Below the pieces are notes generated by a model. The model ran no database searches and had not been told where the DNA came from. It worked only from the letters and a program-made list of their open reading frames with translations. Both the position numbers and the translations under genes were made by a program. Below, in pieces: positions 12,001 to 25,807 of a stretch of DNA of 64,000 nt; the first letter of the stretch is position 1; each line of letters opens with the position of its first letter. Source of the stretch: Saccharum officinarum (taxonomy: Eukaryota; Streptophyta; Magnoliopsida; Poales; Poaceae). The stretch covers positions 65,336,662 through 65,400,661 of the forward strand of contig CM036225.1 of NCBI GenBank assembly GCA_020631735.1. The letters are read 5' to 3'.

Positions 12001-13424
12001 TATTAAGCAAATGAGTTCGAGTGTTTTAGGGATTCAAATTAAATCCTTCTGGAAGGAGAAGTACTCCTCTGTCTATCTTTATAGTCTGTTTTGCTTTTAT
12101 ATCGTTTTATCCCAGTATTTCTTGGATGTGGATTGTATTGTTATCTTGTATATCTCACGTGTAATGTGCATAAATTGTGCATGCATTAATATAATGTTAA
12201 TGTGATACAGGAGTTTCCTTAGCTAAAAATTAAAGTATCAGACATTTTGTTTACTGTATGTAATTTTGATGTCTAAAACTTGATTTTGGAAATGACAGAA
12301 TTAACATGTGCCACTAGGGAGACAGACCCAACTTAGAGCCATTATAATATCTTTTACCTAATCGGTTCTTGTAACTTTTAAGGTGATCTTCTCTGCTGAG
12401 CTTGATGAGCATTGGGCATTTGTTTCTCACTTGCTAGCTGCAACAATGGTTTGTTTACTGTTGGGGCATCCATTTGGAGAAGTAATGTCTGATAGTGATC
12501 TTTTGCTGTAGGTTGTTGGTGGAAATGGAATTAAAGAGCAGACTGTCGTGAGTGGATCAATGGAGGTGCTGAAACCCTGTTGGGCAGTTGCTACGTCCGG
12601 GGTGCCAGTGCGGGAGCAACTTTTTAACGTCTCTATCTGCCATTACAACCATTTTAATATGTTCCATCATGGTGACTTCTCGAGAAGTTTTGGGAGGACA
12701 TTTGATACAACTGGTTTAGAGGTTGCGACTCCTATCCTGGTCCAGACAGATGATGGACATAAACACAGGAGAGGAAGCCATGGTGATATTATCTTTTTGA
12801 CAAGCCGGGGAGAGGTCAGCATTTGTACCTTGAGTGTTCCCTTTTACAAGTTGCTGTGACTACTGATTTGTGGGGGGTTCTTTCATGTTGATGAAACCTT
12901 GATCCCTATATCCGCAAACATTGATGATGTGTTTGTGATTGTAGGTGACTTCGTACTCCCCTGGGCTGCTTGGCCACGATGCAGTATGGAGATGGCAAGT
13001 ATCATCAGGGGCAACATGGTCCAACCTGCCATCTCCATCGGGAATGATGGAGAACATAGTGGTGCCTACCTTGAAGGCTTTCTCCCTGCGTGCCTACGAC
13101 CCCAAAGAGGTGATCATCGCCGGCGGCGACCAGGAAGCCGTGGTGCTCTCTCCTTCTGGTAGCATATTGGCCATGATCGAGCTCCCAGCGCCCCCAACTC
13201 ACGCGCTGCTCCTGGAGGATTTCTCTGGTGATGGTCTCACTGACATCATTCTGGTAACGTCCGGTGGAATATATGGATTCGTGCAGACAAGGCAGCCTGG
13301 GGCTCTTTTCTTCAGCACACTCGTGGGGTGCCTGATAGTTGTGATCGGTGTGATATTTGTGTCTCTGCACCTCAACTCGTCTAACGGCGGCAAACCCAGG
13401 GCTTCATCGGTTGAATACAGATGA
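9077..13424 (+). CDS. NERD1: FG-GAP repeat membrane protein, NERD1 family (10 exons, one frameshift)
   Basis: Exons: 9077-9683, 9843-9920, 10033-10125, 10319-10414, 10911-10964, 11045-11248, 11491-11622, 11728-11793, 12512-12814, 12945-13424. All introns are GT-AG. The model encodes about 703 residues and resembles the plant FG-GAP protein At3g51050 along its length. It has an N-terminal hydrophobic anchor (about residues 7-20). Calcium-loop-like repeats occur near 53 (DLNGDGKPEV), 432 (DINGDGVLDH) and 637 (DFSGDGLTDI). A C-terminal membrane span lies near 665-685. The Arabidopsis protein is Golgi-associated and acts genetically with the exocyst in root growth. The frame breaks once: the G run at 9162-9165 has one base too many, after codon 28. 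Everything else reads through, so a sequencing error is likely, but a real null allele is possible. The family call is firm. The symbol is from memory. Confidence 0.88.
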
Positions 13425-14013
13425 TGTAGAAAAACGGTTTATGTGGTAGAAAACTTGTATGAGATGCCCAAGGTTTTGATATGCTAGGTAAGAGACTTTT
13501 GGTAATCCTATGTTATAGTCTATTTAACCAAAGGCTATGTTGTTGTTGTTGTTGTTGATAGAACTGTTCCTACCTATATATCTCATAATAATACTGATAG
13601 CACAAGCTCGTTTTTTTTTCCTTGTAATGTTGTATATTGTATGGTTATGAGTGGAAGGGCAGAAAAAACTAGGACTGCAAGAGTAGGTTCAACAAAATTG
13701 GGTCCCAACTACATTTGTTATCGCAAGCGTTGGTGATAGATTCCAAACTTAGCTACCCTGGTTTTAGTTGTTGATGAAACCGCGATACGAATACGATGGT
13801 TCAAGAATATGCTAGACATTATGAAGGTTGATTTTTATTCAAAAAAATCACAAAACAAAAAAGTTACGTCGATGATCGAATCCATCGGCTCCATCGGTGA
13901 GACGCCATGCCACCACCCGTTTGTGCGAGGTTGCTCGTCTGCTAAGCTGCGCGCATAGGGCCCACCTGAGCAGCTCGCATGTGCCTCGATCTCCGTACGC
14001 CGATCTGTTTTGA

Positions 14014-14510
14014 GAGTAAGACTATCCGCACTCATGGATCTCTATATTCATCCTCTATACGTCCTAGTCAGTAAAATTCTCTCCTCTATACTCAATTCTT
14101 CCGCACTCATCCATCCTCTATATCATCATCTATCCACCGTGGGACTCATTTGTCACTTTATCTAAATATATCCATGTGTGATCTAGTTTTTAAGGATTTA
14201 TTGAGACGAATTTAATGGTGCAATCGAAATTTAATTTGAATTTTTGGTTTGTGAGTTATATCATTTTTTCCTTTGTTTAGCTAGTGGGGTCCGCTGCTAC
14301 AGAGTATAGAGTAAGCACAGTACTACTCTAAATATAGAGTGAGAGAAATAATAGAGTATCGTTTTAGAGTACCAAATGCAGCAGTTTTTACTCTATATTT
14401 ATACTATAAAGCTTTAGAGTATCGTTTTAGAGTACCCACTACCGTAGTCTAAATAGCTGTTCGCTAAAAACCACTGCTCAAGTGAACAGGGCCATCATTG
14501 AAGGCTCCGC
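14014..14510. repeat. MITE-like AT-rich repeat, boundaries uncertain
   Basis: The stretch begins near TAAGACTATCCGCACTC and ends near GTAGTCTAAATAGC, a weak inverted match. Inside it a perfect 20-bp direct repeat AGAGTATCGTTTTAGAGTAC occurs at 14353-14372 and 14416-14435. The right end CAAGTGAACAGGGCC looks like the end of a common grass MITE. No clear target-site duplication was found. Confidence 0.35.
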
Positions 14511-14679
14511 GTCTCCGATGTGTACGAGCTCGACCACACGTTGCCCGGGCTGCCACCGGAGATGAGTGCATGAGTTTACCGGTTGCCACCGGCACCGCAC
14601 CCACCCCTGCTCATGCTGCTAGCCTCAGTACACCTCGCCAATGGTGATCTACTTCTCAAATCACGCCTCCATCGTATCG

Positions 14680-14812
14680 CCTTGTTCGGCTAGCTGGTGA
14701 TTAGTGGATGATGGCTGATGGCTGATGCTGATTTGTTATGAGAGAAAAATATTATTATCTAGCTGGTGGCTGATGCTGATTTGTTGTGAGAGAAGTAAGC
14801 CCGCTGCACTAA
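14680..14812. repeat. MITE relic (grass hAT-like type)
   Basis: CCTTGTTCGGCTAGCTGG is followed by two copies of GGCTGATGCTGATTTGTT and GTGAGAGAA words. This is typical of very common Andropogoneae MITEs. The right end is missing, so this is a partly duplicated remnant. Confidence 0.45.
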
Positions 14813-15597
14813 GATAACAGAGTGCCTGCAAGTGCAAGCAACTACTGCTATCCGAAAAAGGAGAGAAAAAAATCCCCCTGGCCTCAACTAGGCAACCCTC
14901 TTCTTGATGGTCGGCGGAGGAGGACATCAGAGCATGCAGGTCGACTTGGGAGGCATTAGCTCCAACATCAAGTACCAGTACAGAATGGACGACGCGCTAG
15001 CACGTGGACGACGCTCTCTTCTTCTTCTGCTGCTGGTAAATAAAAAGAAAATATTGCCAGCACGTGGATCGAATCGGTTTGCTCTCAAAAAAAATCGGTT
15101 TGCTCTGCCGAGGAACATGCTCTACCGTGCTCCTCAATTGGATTAGGGCTTCCCCAACGCTGTGTTTCTTACTAGGAGCCCCAAGTATCATGTGGGATCG
15201 GAAAAAAATATATATGCTCTATATTTGTCATAGTGGCTTACAGAAACTATATATACTTGGAGAGAGAATATGGTCTATGTTAAAAAAGAAGAGAGGAAAT
15301 AAAGGTGAGGTACGATGAAAGAAAAAAGTTTCTTTGCAAACCACAAGTAGTGATAGTTTGCATTGTGTGAATAGTAGTCTCAATATTTCCTAGTTTATGT
15401 GGATCACTTTATTTGTACTAGAACCACTAGAAGTGTTAGCCTCCATCGGTGGTGCCCTTAGTTGTTAGCTTGACGACGTCACCATGACATCATGCCTACG
15501 CGATATACGACCGTTTTTCTTTAAAAAAATCCAAATATACATGCGGTCGAAATTTAGTGGCTAAAGCACAACAATGTAGTGTAAAATTATGTGCATC

Positions 15598-15840
<243 letters not shown>

Positions 15841-16209
15841 TAGACTCTAGAGAAGAGTCTTTCTTATACTCACTTCACCCAAATGAAATCAACTTTTAGA
15901 ATTATCTTAAGTCAAACTATTTTAGACTTGACCATATTTTATAGAAAAAGTATAAATATTATGACACCAAATTAACATTATTGTGCCACGTAGTTGCGGA
16001 TGGGAAAGAAACATGTACTCTGGATTTGAGCTATAACGGTGGAAGGTGAGGTGATCATTTAAGTTCAATCAAGTCTATTGACCTAGAGATACTGTTTTTT
16101 TTCTCCCATTGCAACGCACAGACATCTTTGCTGGTAAATATAAAAGAAACAAAAAAGCAATGCGGAGGTAACTACACGAAGAGGCTTTTCCATTCCGGTT
16201 AAGAGTATG

Positions 16210-16276
16210 TGTAACGTCCCGCCTCTACGAGGTCGGACCCGCTTACATCTGGCAGCTTTTCTAGGACATAGACTGC
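16210..16276 (-). mobile_element. Outer Cassandra LTR, left part (minus strand)
   Basis: It begins TGTAACGTCCCGCC, the reverse complement of a Cassandra LTR end, and runs to the insertion point of element C. The last five bases, ACTGC (16272-16276), recur at 38242-38246, where the Cassandra sequence resumes. Confidence 0.8.
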
Positions 16277-17048
16277 TGAAAGTCCCTAGTTTGGTTTTGG
16301 CTAATTGATGAAACCTAGGACTAACCTTTGTATCTAAGTGGATGATTTAGATAAAGGTGGTCATTGAATATGAGACATGACATTGACTCATGTGACCAAG
16401 ATGATGAAGACCGAGATGATGCTTGGCTCGATAGACCGGTTGTGAAGGTGAAGGGCAAGTCGAGGCTTCGAAGCGAAGGACCATGCGGTGGTGAAGCTTG
16501 AGCAAGACTTGGCGCCGACGGACCGATGCAACGGTGAAGAGCAAGTGAAGTTAAGGTCGATGGATCAAGACGGTCATGTGATGATATGAAGTGGATCATA
16601 TCTTTTGGAAAAACAAAATGGGCTCAAGGCAAATGTATAACCATAGGGCCATTTTGTTTTGCACTCAAGACACCATAGAGGGTGTGAGTGGTTTAGGATC
16701 GATAGCCGAACTATTAAGAGGGGAAGTCTTATCGGTTATTCGACGCACGGGTGCCACTAGGTGAATTCATGAAGTGCATTGCATGTATGGCCTAGTGAGC
16801 TAACTGGAAAACCTTCGAAAATGTTTATGAAAATGCTAACACACGTGCACAAGGTGGTGATCACTTATTGGTGTTGGCACATTTGCGAAGGCGTTGGAGT
16901 TTAAGCGGTAGAGAGGGTTTGGGTCTCTCTCTCCCTCCCGCCGAGCTTGCGAGCGCGGGATTCAGGCGTTTTTTGAGGAGTTGAAATGCCTATTTTCCAC
17001 TACACCGGAAGTCGGAAAAGAAACAGAGGCGAACGGAGGTCACAGAGG

Positions 17049-17668
17049 TGACCGGACGCGGTCATGGTATGACCGAACGCGTCCGGTCAGTAGTCAGGCG
17101 CGCAGGTGCTAGGGTTTGCAACCGGCGCGTCCGGTCACTCGCGGGACCGGCGCGTCCGGTCAGGCGCTCAGAGGGAACAGCAGTTCGCAAGGACGATCGG
17201 ACGCGAGGCGCGTCCGGTCACACGCGATCGGATACATCCGGTCGTTGAGGGAGCTTACTGGACTCTAACCGGACGCTGGCACTGTCGCGTCCGGTCGTTG
17301 ACTAGAGCACGTCCGGTCGTTGCTTCGCGGGTGCGCGGTGCTGTGCGATCGACGCGTCCGGTCGTTTGACAGGCGTGTCCGGTCGTTGCCTAGGGCGCGT
17401 CCGGTCGTTGGTTTGACCGTTGGGGCTCAGTGATCGTTGGAGGATCGGACGCGGTTGAGCGCGTCCGGTCGTTGCTTCGCGGGCGCGCGGTGCTGTGCGA
17501 TCGGCGCGTCCGGTCGTTTGATGGGCGCGTCCGGTCGTTTGACAGGCGTGTCCGGTCGTTGCCTAGGGCGCGTCCGGTCATTGGTTTGACCGTTGGGGCT
17601 CAGTGATCGTTGGAGGATCGGACGCGGTTGAGCGCGTCCGGTCAGTTATGACCGGCGCGTCCGGTCAT
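17049..17668 (+). repeat. U3 array of GC-rich motifs in the 5' LTR of C, with a tandem duplication
   Basis: There are dense CGCGTCCGGTCG-type words in both orientations. Within the array a block of about 152 bp starting TGCTTCGCGGG is tandemly duplicated (from 17321 and from 17473). The second unit carries an extra motif of about 20 bp. The 3' LTR array at 36621-37260 has the same duplication. Confidence 0.8.
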
Positions 17669-17720
17669 CCCGAAAAAGACCCAGTGAAGGGGTATAACGG
17701 CTCTATTCGGATGGGATGCT

Positions 17721-17728
17721 TATAAATA
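17721..17728 (+). promoter_or_regulatory. LTR TATA box (5' LTR of C)
   Basis: TATAAATA lies 53 bp downstream of the array end, within GATGCTTATAAATACTTG. It is the probable core promoter of element C. Confidence 0.55.
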
Positions 17729-18146
17729 CTTGTTGGCCAGCCCTTGGGGAGGTCTCTCGTGATTTCTAACATTCTTGTGCATCCTTTGAGCTAGAGCTTC
17801 TCCTCCCACTCATCTCTCTTTCTTGATTGCAAATCAAAAGTGAGATTGAGTGATCCCAAAGTGCATTGCATAGCTTGAGGGCATCTAGTGACACTTGTGG
17901 GTGGTTTAGCCGGTGGATTTCTTGTTACTCTTGGAGAGTACCGCTCCTAACCGGCTTGGAGATTGTTGGTGGGTTGGCAAGAAAAGGAAATTGTTCTTGG
18001 CCACCTCCGGTTGATTGTAAGAGGTTCTTGTGCTTTCCTCGGCGGAGCGCCAAAAGCAACTCTAGTGGATTGCGCGTGTCATTGAGTTACCTCACTTGAG
18101 AGTGGTGTCTTGTGGTGCCTTGCGGGGCGTGCCTTGAGGGGCAAGT

Positions 18147-20570
18147 TGAAGGGTCGAGATGGCGGACTAGAGGGGGGGTGAATAGTCCTTTCTAAAACTT
18201 AAACGTGTTGGCTAACCAAAACAAATGCGGAATTAAACTTATCGGTCTAGCCAAGACTACACCCCTCTAACTAAGTTCACAAGCACCTCACAAAGATCCT
18301 AATTAAGCAACTAAGGTGCTTTCCTTAGCAAGAGCTCTCCTATTTAATTCTAGAGCAAGGTCACACAAACCTATGCACTAGTACTTTGCAAGTAGGAGGG
18401 AGCTCCTACACAACTTAGTGAAGCAAAAGCACAAAGCTTCTAAGCTCACTAGCAATGCTCAATAACAAGGCAACTAATGCCAAATTAAAGAGTGCAAAAC
18501 ACTTAGCTACACAAACTAAGCAATGTGACTAACAAGGTTACACAAACCGAATTAGCCACGCAAAGGGGATACTTCTAGCTACACAAGCAAGAAGATAACT
18601 AGCAAGCTACCCAAGCAAACTAGTTACGAGAGCAACTACACAAGCACAAGTATATATGAAAGTAAATACAAGCTTGTGTTGCACGAAAGCAAACCACCGA
18701 GAAGAGTAGACAATGTTGACATGGTGATTTTCTCCCGAGGTTCACTTGGTTGCCACCAAGCTACGTCCCCGTTGTGTCGACCAACACTTCGTGGTTCGGC
18801 GGCTAATCGGTCACACACCGAGCCTCTCAAAAGGCACCACAAGAACCCACCATAAAGTGTGGTAGCTCAATGACACGCTCAACTAGAGTTGCTCTTCGCG
18901 ATCCCCGCGGGGTGAGCACAATCCCCCTCACAAAGCTTCTCCGGAGCCTCGCACAATCTTCTTGCGAGCTTCGACGGAGCCACAAGCCACCAAGCCGTCT
19001 AGGAGGTGGCAACCTCCAAGAGTAATAAGCACCACCGGCTTGCAACACGATCACCTAGTGCCACTCGATGCAACCTCATGATGCAATCGCACTAGAATCG
19101 CTCTCTCACTCGATCCGATGAACACTATCAAGCATGAGTGAGTTAGAGGGCTCCCTAGCACTACCACATAAGCCACCAAGGCTAAAGTGTGCTCAGCTGC
19201 CGGCCACGGCCGGCCAAGGCATCTATTTATAACCCCACGGTCAAATAGAACCGTTACCCCTTCACTGGGCAGATTTCGGGACGACCGGACGCACCGGATG
19301 TAACTGACCGGACGCGCTCAGCCACGTCCGATTCTCCAACGGTCACTGACTCCCAACGGTCAAACCAGCGACCGGACGCGCCGCTGCCATGACCGGACGC
19401 GCCTCTGCCATGACCGGACGCGCCCCTGGCAACGACCGGACGCGCCGATCACACAGTACCGCGCGCGCAACGACATGACCGGACACGCTCCTTGCGACGA
19501 CCGGACGCGACAGTGCCAGCGTCCGGTTAGAGTCCAGTAAGCACCTTCAATGATCGGACGCGTCCGATCGTACGTGACCGGACGCACCGCGCGTCCGATC
19601 ATCACTCCGCTGCTCTCTGTCCCTCTGGACGCCTGACCGGACGCGCTGATCCCGTGAAGGACCGGACGCGCCGGTCGCGCGCTCTGCTTCTGTGCACAGG
19701 TGCACTGATCGGACGCGCTGGTCAAGTCGTGACCGCGTCCGGTGCAGCGTCCGGTCACCACAGTGACCTCCGTTCGCCTCCGTTTCTTTTTCGACTTCCG
19801 GCGCAATAGAAAATAGGCATTTCTCTTCCCCAAAAGCGCCGAATCCCGCCTCGCAAGCTTGGCGGGATGGAGAGAGGAACACAAACCCCTCTCTACTGCT
19901 CAAACTCCACTGCCTTCACAAATGTGCTAACACCACCAAGTGTACACCACCATGTGCATGTGTGTTAGCATTTCACAATTATTTTATCGAAGGAGTTAAC
20001 CACTCAACTTGCCACGCCACTTGATCCTAGCAACGATGCATAGTTAGATCACACGAGTGGCACTAGATGACCGATATGCAAACAAGTTTGCCCCTCTTGA
20101 TAGTACGGCCATCTATCCTAAACCCGGTCATAAACTTCTCTACACACCTATGACCGGTGAAATGGAAATGCCCTAGGTTATACCTTTGCCTTGCGCATTC
20201 CACTCCATCTCCTCCGACGTTGATGCAACATATGCACCAACCATATCACAAATGATATGATCTACTTCATATCATCACGTGACCGTATTGGTTCATCGAT
20301 CTTGACCTCACTTGCTCTTCACCGTTGCCTCGGTCCTTCGGCGCCAAGCCATCACACAACTTGCCCTTCACCCTAGCAACCGGTCCATCAAGCCAAGCCT
20401 CATCTTGATCTTCTCCACCTTGGTCACATGACTCCATGTCATGTCTCATATGCAATGAGCTCCTTCATGACACCATCACATGTGGACTAATCTCCTATGT
20501 ATCTCACATAACCACATATTAGTTCACCTAAGTTGTCACTCAATTACCAAAACCAAACAAGGACCTTTCA
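18147..20570 (-). repeat. 3' LTR of element B
   Basis: 2424 bp with ends TGAAGGGTCG and GGACCTTTCA on the + strand. The motif array is at about 19280-19752 and the TATA box at 19231-19224. It differs from the other B LTR by scattered substitutions and small indels. Confidence 0.9.
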
Positions 20571-23500
20571 ATCTCCCCCTTTTTGGTAATTGATGACAAC
20601 TCTACAAAGATATGGAAATTAAGTTCTTTTGGATTTTATGCCACTTATCCAACATTTAAGCTCTATGTTAGGATTTGGATAAACACCATAAAATCTGACT
20701 TGGTAGTGATAACTCCCCCTACATATGTGCTCAAATGGTTTGGTTTCAAGCTTGCACATATGCATAAATATGAAATTTGTGGGAGGGTTAGCACTACTAA
20801 GTGATGCTAAGGTGTACAGAATAAACCTTTGTAGCTCGCTACCAATTAGTAGCTTGATACCATTTGAAAATCACAAGTTTGCCATCATGCTTAGCATCAT
20901 GAGTAGCTAGACATAAAAAACACTAGAAACCCCTTGAGATCAACATTATAAGCAAGGTTCTAGTTTTTGCATGATAAACATAAGTCTAGCTAACATCCTA
21001 TGCTTGCTAGTTATCAAATCATCATTCAAGTTCTATAACTAGCATACACCACACAAGCATGCATATTGAATTTAAGAACTTATGCAATGCAAGCAAGCAC
21101 ATGAATTATGCACATATCAAATGTAATCAATCAAAGTTCATGAGCTTGCTCCCCCTACTTGTGTGCTTTCTTTGTCCAAGAATGTTTGATCCCCTTACAT
21201 TCTTCAATGTTACTCTCTCTTTGTCCATGTCCATGTCCAATCTTATCTATCTCTCCCCAAGTCTATCTCTCCCCAAATCAATCTCTCTTGGTGCATTGAC
21301 ATATCTTTGTTCTAACTTCTCCCCCTTTGTCATCAATTTCCATAAAGGGTGTGCTTCTCATTGATGCAAAGACTAGCATTGGGGTAGATGGTTGAGACTT
21401 GAATCTTGCATTTTTGATGGACATTACCACATATGTTGGAATGACAAACTTTATGGTTGCTCTTGAGATACCACATAGGATCTTTGACCTTGATACCAAT
21501 CGGTGGGGCTTCTCCCCCTATGTCATAGCATGTGTCATTCACTTGAGATATCACTTGAAGATGAGGGTAGCATTTCTTGATTTGATCACTTAAAGTTGAG
21601 GATCACTTGTGAAACCATCGTTTTGCATGAATGATACCACGTGAAGATACCATGAGTAGGAATGTGATACCATTTGAAAGAGTTTTCTAGTGTGGATCCA
21701 CTTTGAAGGATTTGACAATAATATTCACTTCTTGAACATTTGCTATCTTCATGAGTACTACTTGTAAGATATCACTTGTAGATTATTATTTAGACACCAC
21801 TTGTGAATACCACTTGGAAGATCAATTTGAGTCTAGATACTACTTGAAACAAACTAGATATCCATTTTTATTGTTGTCTTGTGCTTGTACTCTTATCATT
21901 GTCATGAGCTTCTTGTATGACTTGAACTATATTGATTTGCCTAAGATTCTAAGTCCGGTTTGATCCAATGACAAGCTTCTTCACACCTCATGCTAAGGGT
22001 TATCTTACCAATGTTGTACTTATCACTTGTTAGCAATCCAAACTAGATCAAGTACTTGGGTTCACTAGCTCATGAACAAATTCATACTTATACCACTAGA
22101 TTATTTAGACAATCAAGCAATAGTGGTAGGCTATGAATCTAAAATTTTCATTTGTCATGCATGATCCTAATAAGCATGTACCATATGCACTAACCGCATA
22201 CTAGTAAGGAATAAAATGATCATGCACATTACAATGATACCTTTGCTATGTTGGAGTAGAGGATAGTCACATAGATTCCAAATCATTACTTCAATAACAA
22301 TGTGAAGTCCAATTTATGAGCTTGGTGAAGACCAATCATCATAGATAAATCCATTCTTCACCCATATGAAATGAAAACCACTTGTGATCAAGGTGCACTT
22401 TCTTGTTGTGGTTGGCTTGCTTCATTATATCATCTTTGCTTGCATGAGAGAATCACTTAGAATATTAATTGAATTGCAATGACTAACTCTCTTTTGGGTG
22501 TTGCTTGCTCTTTAGATCAATCCAATTGATTGCTTCAACTAAGCATCACAAGTTTCTCGGATCACCACTTCCATGTTAGCCTTCCAAGTCCCAAACTTGG
22601 TTTCACCTACACACGGTGGCAAGCCCCTCACTAGGGAGAAGTGACCTTTCTCCAAAGAACCACTCTTGATACTCACTTGAAATGATATAGTTTGATTGAT
22701 CCAAATGATGAACTCAATCTTGATGAATAATCCTTGAATCTATATTTGAGTCTAACTCTTTCTACTTGTTTAAGTCCTTTTCTTTCTACCAAATAATCTC
22801 TAATCATCACTAGAACTAAACTTCATCTTCATCTTAAGTTTGATCTTGATCTTCAAATTTGAGTACTAAACATGTACACCAAGTACATTCCACAATCAAA
22901 TATTCTTATACTCATTGCTTTTCATGCTTCTAGATCAATCTAAAACCAAACTTAGGTACCTCAACCACTTATAAATATGTTTCCAACTTGAGGACCTTTC
23001 AATTAAAGTGACTCTAGATTAATCCAATGATTGTCACTTTTCTGGCAGATTCTGTACCCTTCAAAGAATAATTCATATCTCCCAATATACAGATCCAAAT
23101 GCCATAAAATTTGGTGGAGATGTGATTCACTAAGTCATCTAGCAGCTGTAAAAATTTGAGATGCATTTGACATCTATATTGCTACCAGATTTCAAATATT
23201 CCACCACTGCTACATGCTGAAAACTGCTGCACTATAGCTGACAAGATGTACTCCAAAGCCGAAGCATCTCTTATCCAATTCTCATGAAATTTGTACAGCA
23301 TCTTATAACATAAGTCTAGAGCATGCATACCAAAATTCATGCCAATCCAAGTAGATTTGATCATCCAAACTCAGACTTGATCACTGCTAGCTCAGATTTT
23401 CAACTTTGGACAGATTTCAATACATTGAGCAATACTTCATCAAATATGAATCAACCTTGAAACTAACTTGTTTGAATACTTTCACAAGACATATATCCAT

Positions 23501-23917
23501 CCAATCCACTTACAAAATGTCATCTCATAAATTTATTCAACACAAATCAATTCAAACTTGATTACTTAAATATTTAATCCATTCAAACATCTCATAGCAA
23601 GCAACATTGCATATATATCCAATTCAATCAACTCATATGCACCCAAGTGAAATGATCAACAAGAGATATACCTTGGTTAGCTTATGATCATCCAATAGCA
23701 AGCTTTTACTCCAATAAATTGCAAGCCATCAAATAATTCCAATAAATCATCCATAACTTGATCATGACACTTGTATGTTGTAGCACTTGGACTTCACTTA
23801 TTTTGACTTGGCATTGGGATTGGATATGCATTGAGCTTCATAACTTGACTCAATATATGATGAACAAAATGAAACCAATTGAATCAAGCCTCTAATGCCG
23901 ATGGTACCTACAAACAA
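20571..23917 (-). other. Non-coding tail of element B
   Basis: There are no credible ORFs. On the minus strand the part nearest the 3' LTR carries four or five polypurine motifs with the core AGGGGGAG (at about 20571, 20714, 21150, 21320 and 21510). Their surroundings match the tail of element C in the same order. The stretch of about 22300-23917 has no counterpart in C, and I do not recognise its origin. Confidence 0.75.
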
Positions 23918-25771
23918 TCATCCACTCTTTGATGGTACCCAAACAAGTTTGGGTCCTCTCAAGTTAGGTGCAACATACTTAGGCATTGCCTTAGTATGAA
24001 TAGCGGGATGTTTTGCAATAGCAACAATAGAGGTACCATTTACATCCTTTCTAAGCACATTAGTATCATCAATTGAAATATGCTTAGAAGTGTTACCTAG
24101 GGGACATGAATGTGCCATGTGTCCCCTTTCCCGACATGAGTAGCAACTTCTCTTAGATTGAGCCTTTTCTTCCTTGCTCATATGTTGCTTCTCATTACCT
24201 TGCCTCTCACGAGTTGCTTGAGCCTTCTTCTCAAGCTTGGTAGGACACCCCGAGGCGAAGTGTCCCTTATCTCCACATTTGAAGCACTTGATGTGAGCAT
24301 GTACTTTCTTCTCGATTTGATTCTTGCTCATCATCTTGACATCTTAAATTTGCATTGGATGTCTTGCTCTTCCACCTCTTCTTGTTTTCTTCTTCTTTAT
24401 CATCAAGTCACTAACATCTTCATGATTGATCTTGACTTTAGCTTGGGGCTTTGCTTTTGGCTCAACTTGAGACTTCTTGGTAGGGCAACACTTGGCAATA
24501 TGTCCCACTTCATGGCATTGGTAGCACATGAGTTGGGATAACTTCTTTGCATCTTGCTTCTTCATAATCTTGCCCTTGCTCTTGTTGTAGCCAATACCAC
24601 TCTTATCACCATATCTTATTTGATTGGTCATGATATGCTCAATGGCGATTTTAGAGTTGTAGCACCTCTCCAACTTGTTGCTCAAATCCTTCACTTCACT
24701 TTTAAGCTCATTGTTCTCCTTCAAAAGGTTAGTCTCACACGACATAGAAGTAGAACAAGCATTTAATTATGAAGAGCATGGCATATCTAATAAATCATCA
24801 CAAGAGGTGGATACATGCTTCTTGCCTACATCACAAGGGTTAGTAATATGTGATTGATCATTTGACCCAAATAATGAGCTCTCACTAGATTTGGTTTCTT
24901 CATTAGAAAGCTTCTTAGTGAGTAAAGCATGTTCTTGTACCAAGTTATCATGAGCAACACTAAGTTCCTCATGAGCCAATTTTAGCTCCTCATGTGAACA
25001 AGTAGTAACATAAAGTAGATGCTTTTGTTGTTCACATGTGGTCTTTAGAAAAGAGTTTTCTTTTTCCAATTTACTTGCTTTTTCCATTTCTCTTTTTAAG
25101 GCTCTTGAGAGTTTATAAAGAAGCTCAAAATTTGGATCATCACAATTAACAACAAAACCACCAACATGTATCTTAGTGTTACCATGTGATGATATTGATG
25201 AGCTTGTTGAAGCATCACTCTCATAGCCATCATCTTCACCATCAAGTGTGCATGGAGTAGAATCATTGCTTGCATCACTTGTGACATTATCATCATTCTT
25301 GTCAAGTGATCTTGTGGCATGATCATCATCATCATCACTTGACATTGAGGTGGAGCAATCCTCCACAATCACCTCGTTGTGGTCATGCTCAACATCCTCA
25401 TGTACCTCCATCACTATGTGATCATCCTTCTTGAATTTTCCATCATCCCAAATTGAGGAGCCACAATAGTGATGCTTGAGCGTCGTCCACATGCTATGTG
25501 CACTTGAGAGACCCCTCACCTTGTCAAAAATCTCATCATTTAAAGCTTTGATTAGATAAAACTTAGCTTGTGCATCAAGTGTTCGGCAATCCTTTTGAGC
25601 TTGGGTACGGTTACCACACCCATCCAAGTTATGAGAAAAGCCAACAACTATGATCCACCAAAACTTAGGGCCAAGAGCACGAAAATGATCAAGCATGTGA
25701 TTTTTCCACCGTGCATAGTGAGTGCCATTAAAAATGTGTTCCACACAATCATCTAGCCCATAAGCCGCCAT
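23918..25771 (-). pseudogene. Copia gag (element B), two in-frame stops
   Basis: One frame runs from the ATG at 25771 to the stop at 23918. It is interrupted by TAA at 24769-24767 and again at 24346-24344. The first 334 residues hold the UBN2-like capsid region, an acidic Asp/Ser-rich linker and a predicted coiled coil. The next segment has the first CCHC knuckle and the last has two more, then the GPK..WVP tail. The reading frame is unchanged across both stops, and both stops also occur in copy A. Shared descent explains this, although stop readthrough in an active relative cannot be excluded from sequence alone. Confidence 0.87.
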
Positions 25772-25807
25772 CCTCTCGGGTCGGTGAAGACCACAAATGA
25801 GAGACCC

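Larger units (their letters stand above)
16277..18146 (+). repeat. 5' LTR of element C, part before insertion of B
   Basis: It starts TGAAAGTCCC and is colinear with 35931-37740 of the 3' LTR. About 80 bp near 16897-16980 is absent from the 3' LTR. The last five bases, CAAGT, are duplicated after element B. Confidence 0.9.

Noticed and set aside
17049..17668. CRISPR-like array of short repeats
   Set aside because: Repeat spacing and orientation are irregular, the repeats are degenerate and lie inside plant LTRs, and there are no cas genes.
20583..23364. Short ORFs of 60 to 101 residues in the tails of A and B
   Set aside because: They overlap on both strands, are AT-rich and have no recognisable domain. 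They recur in both copies only because the copies are nearly identical.
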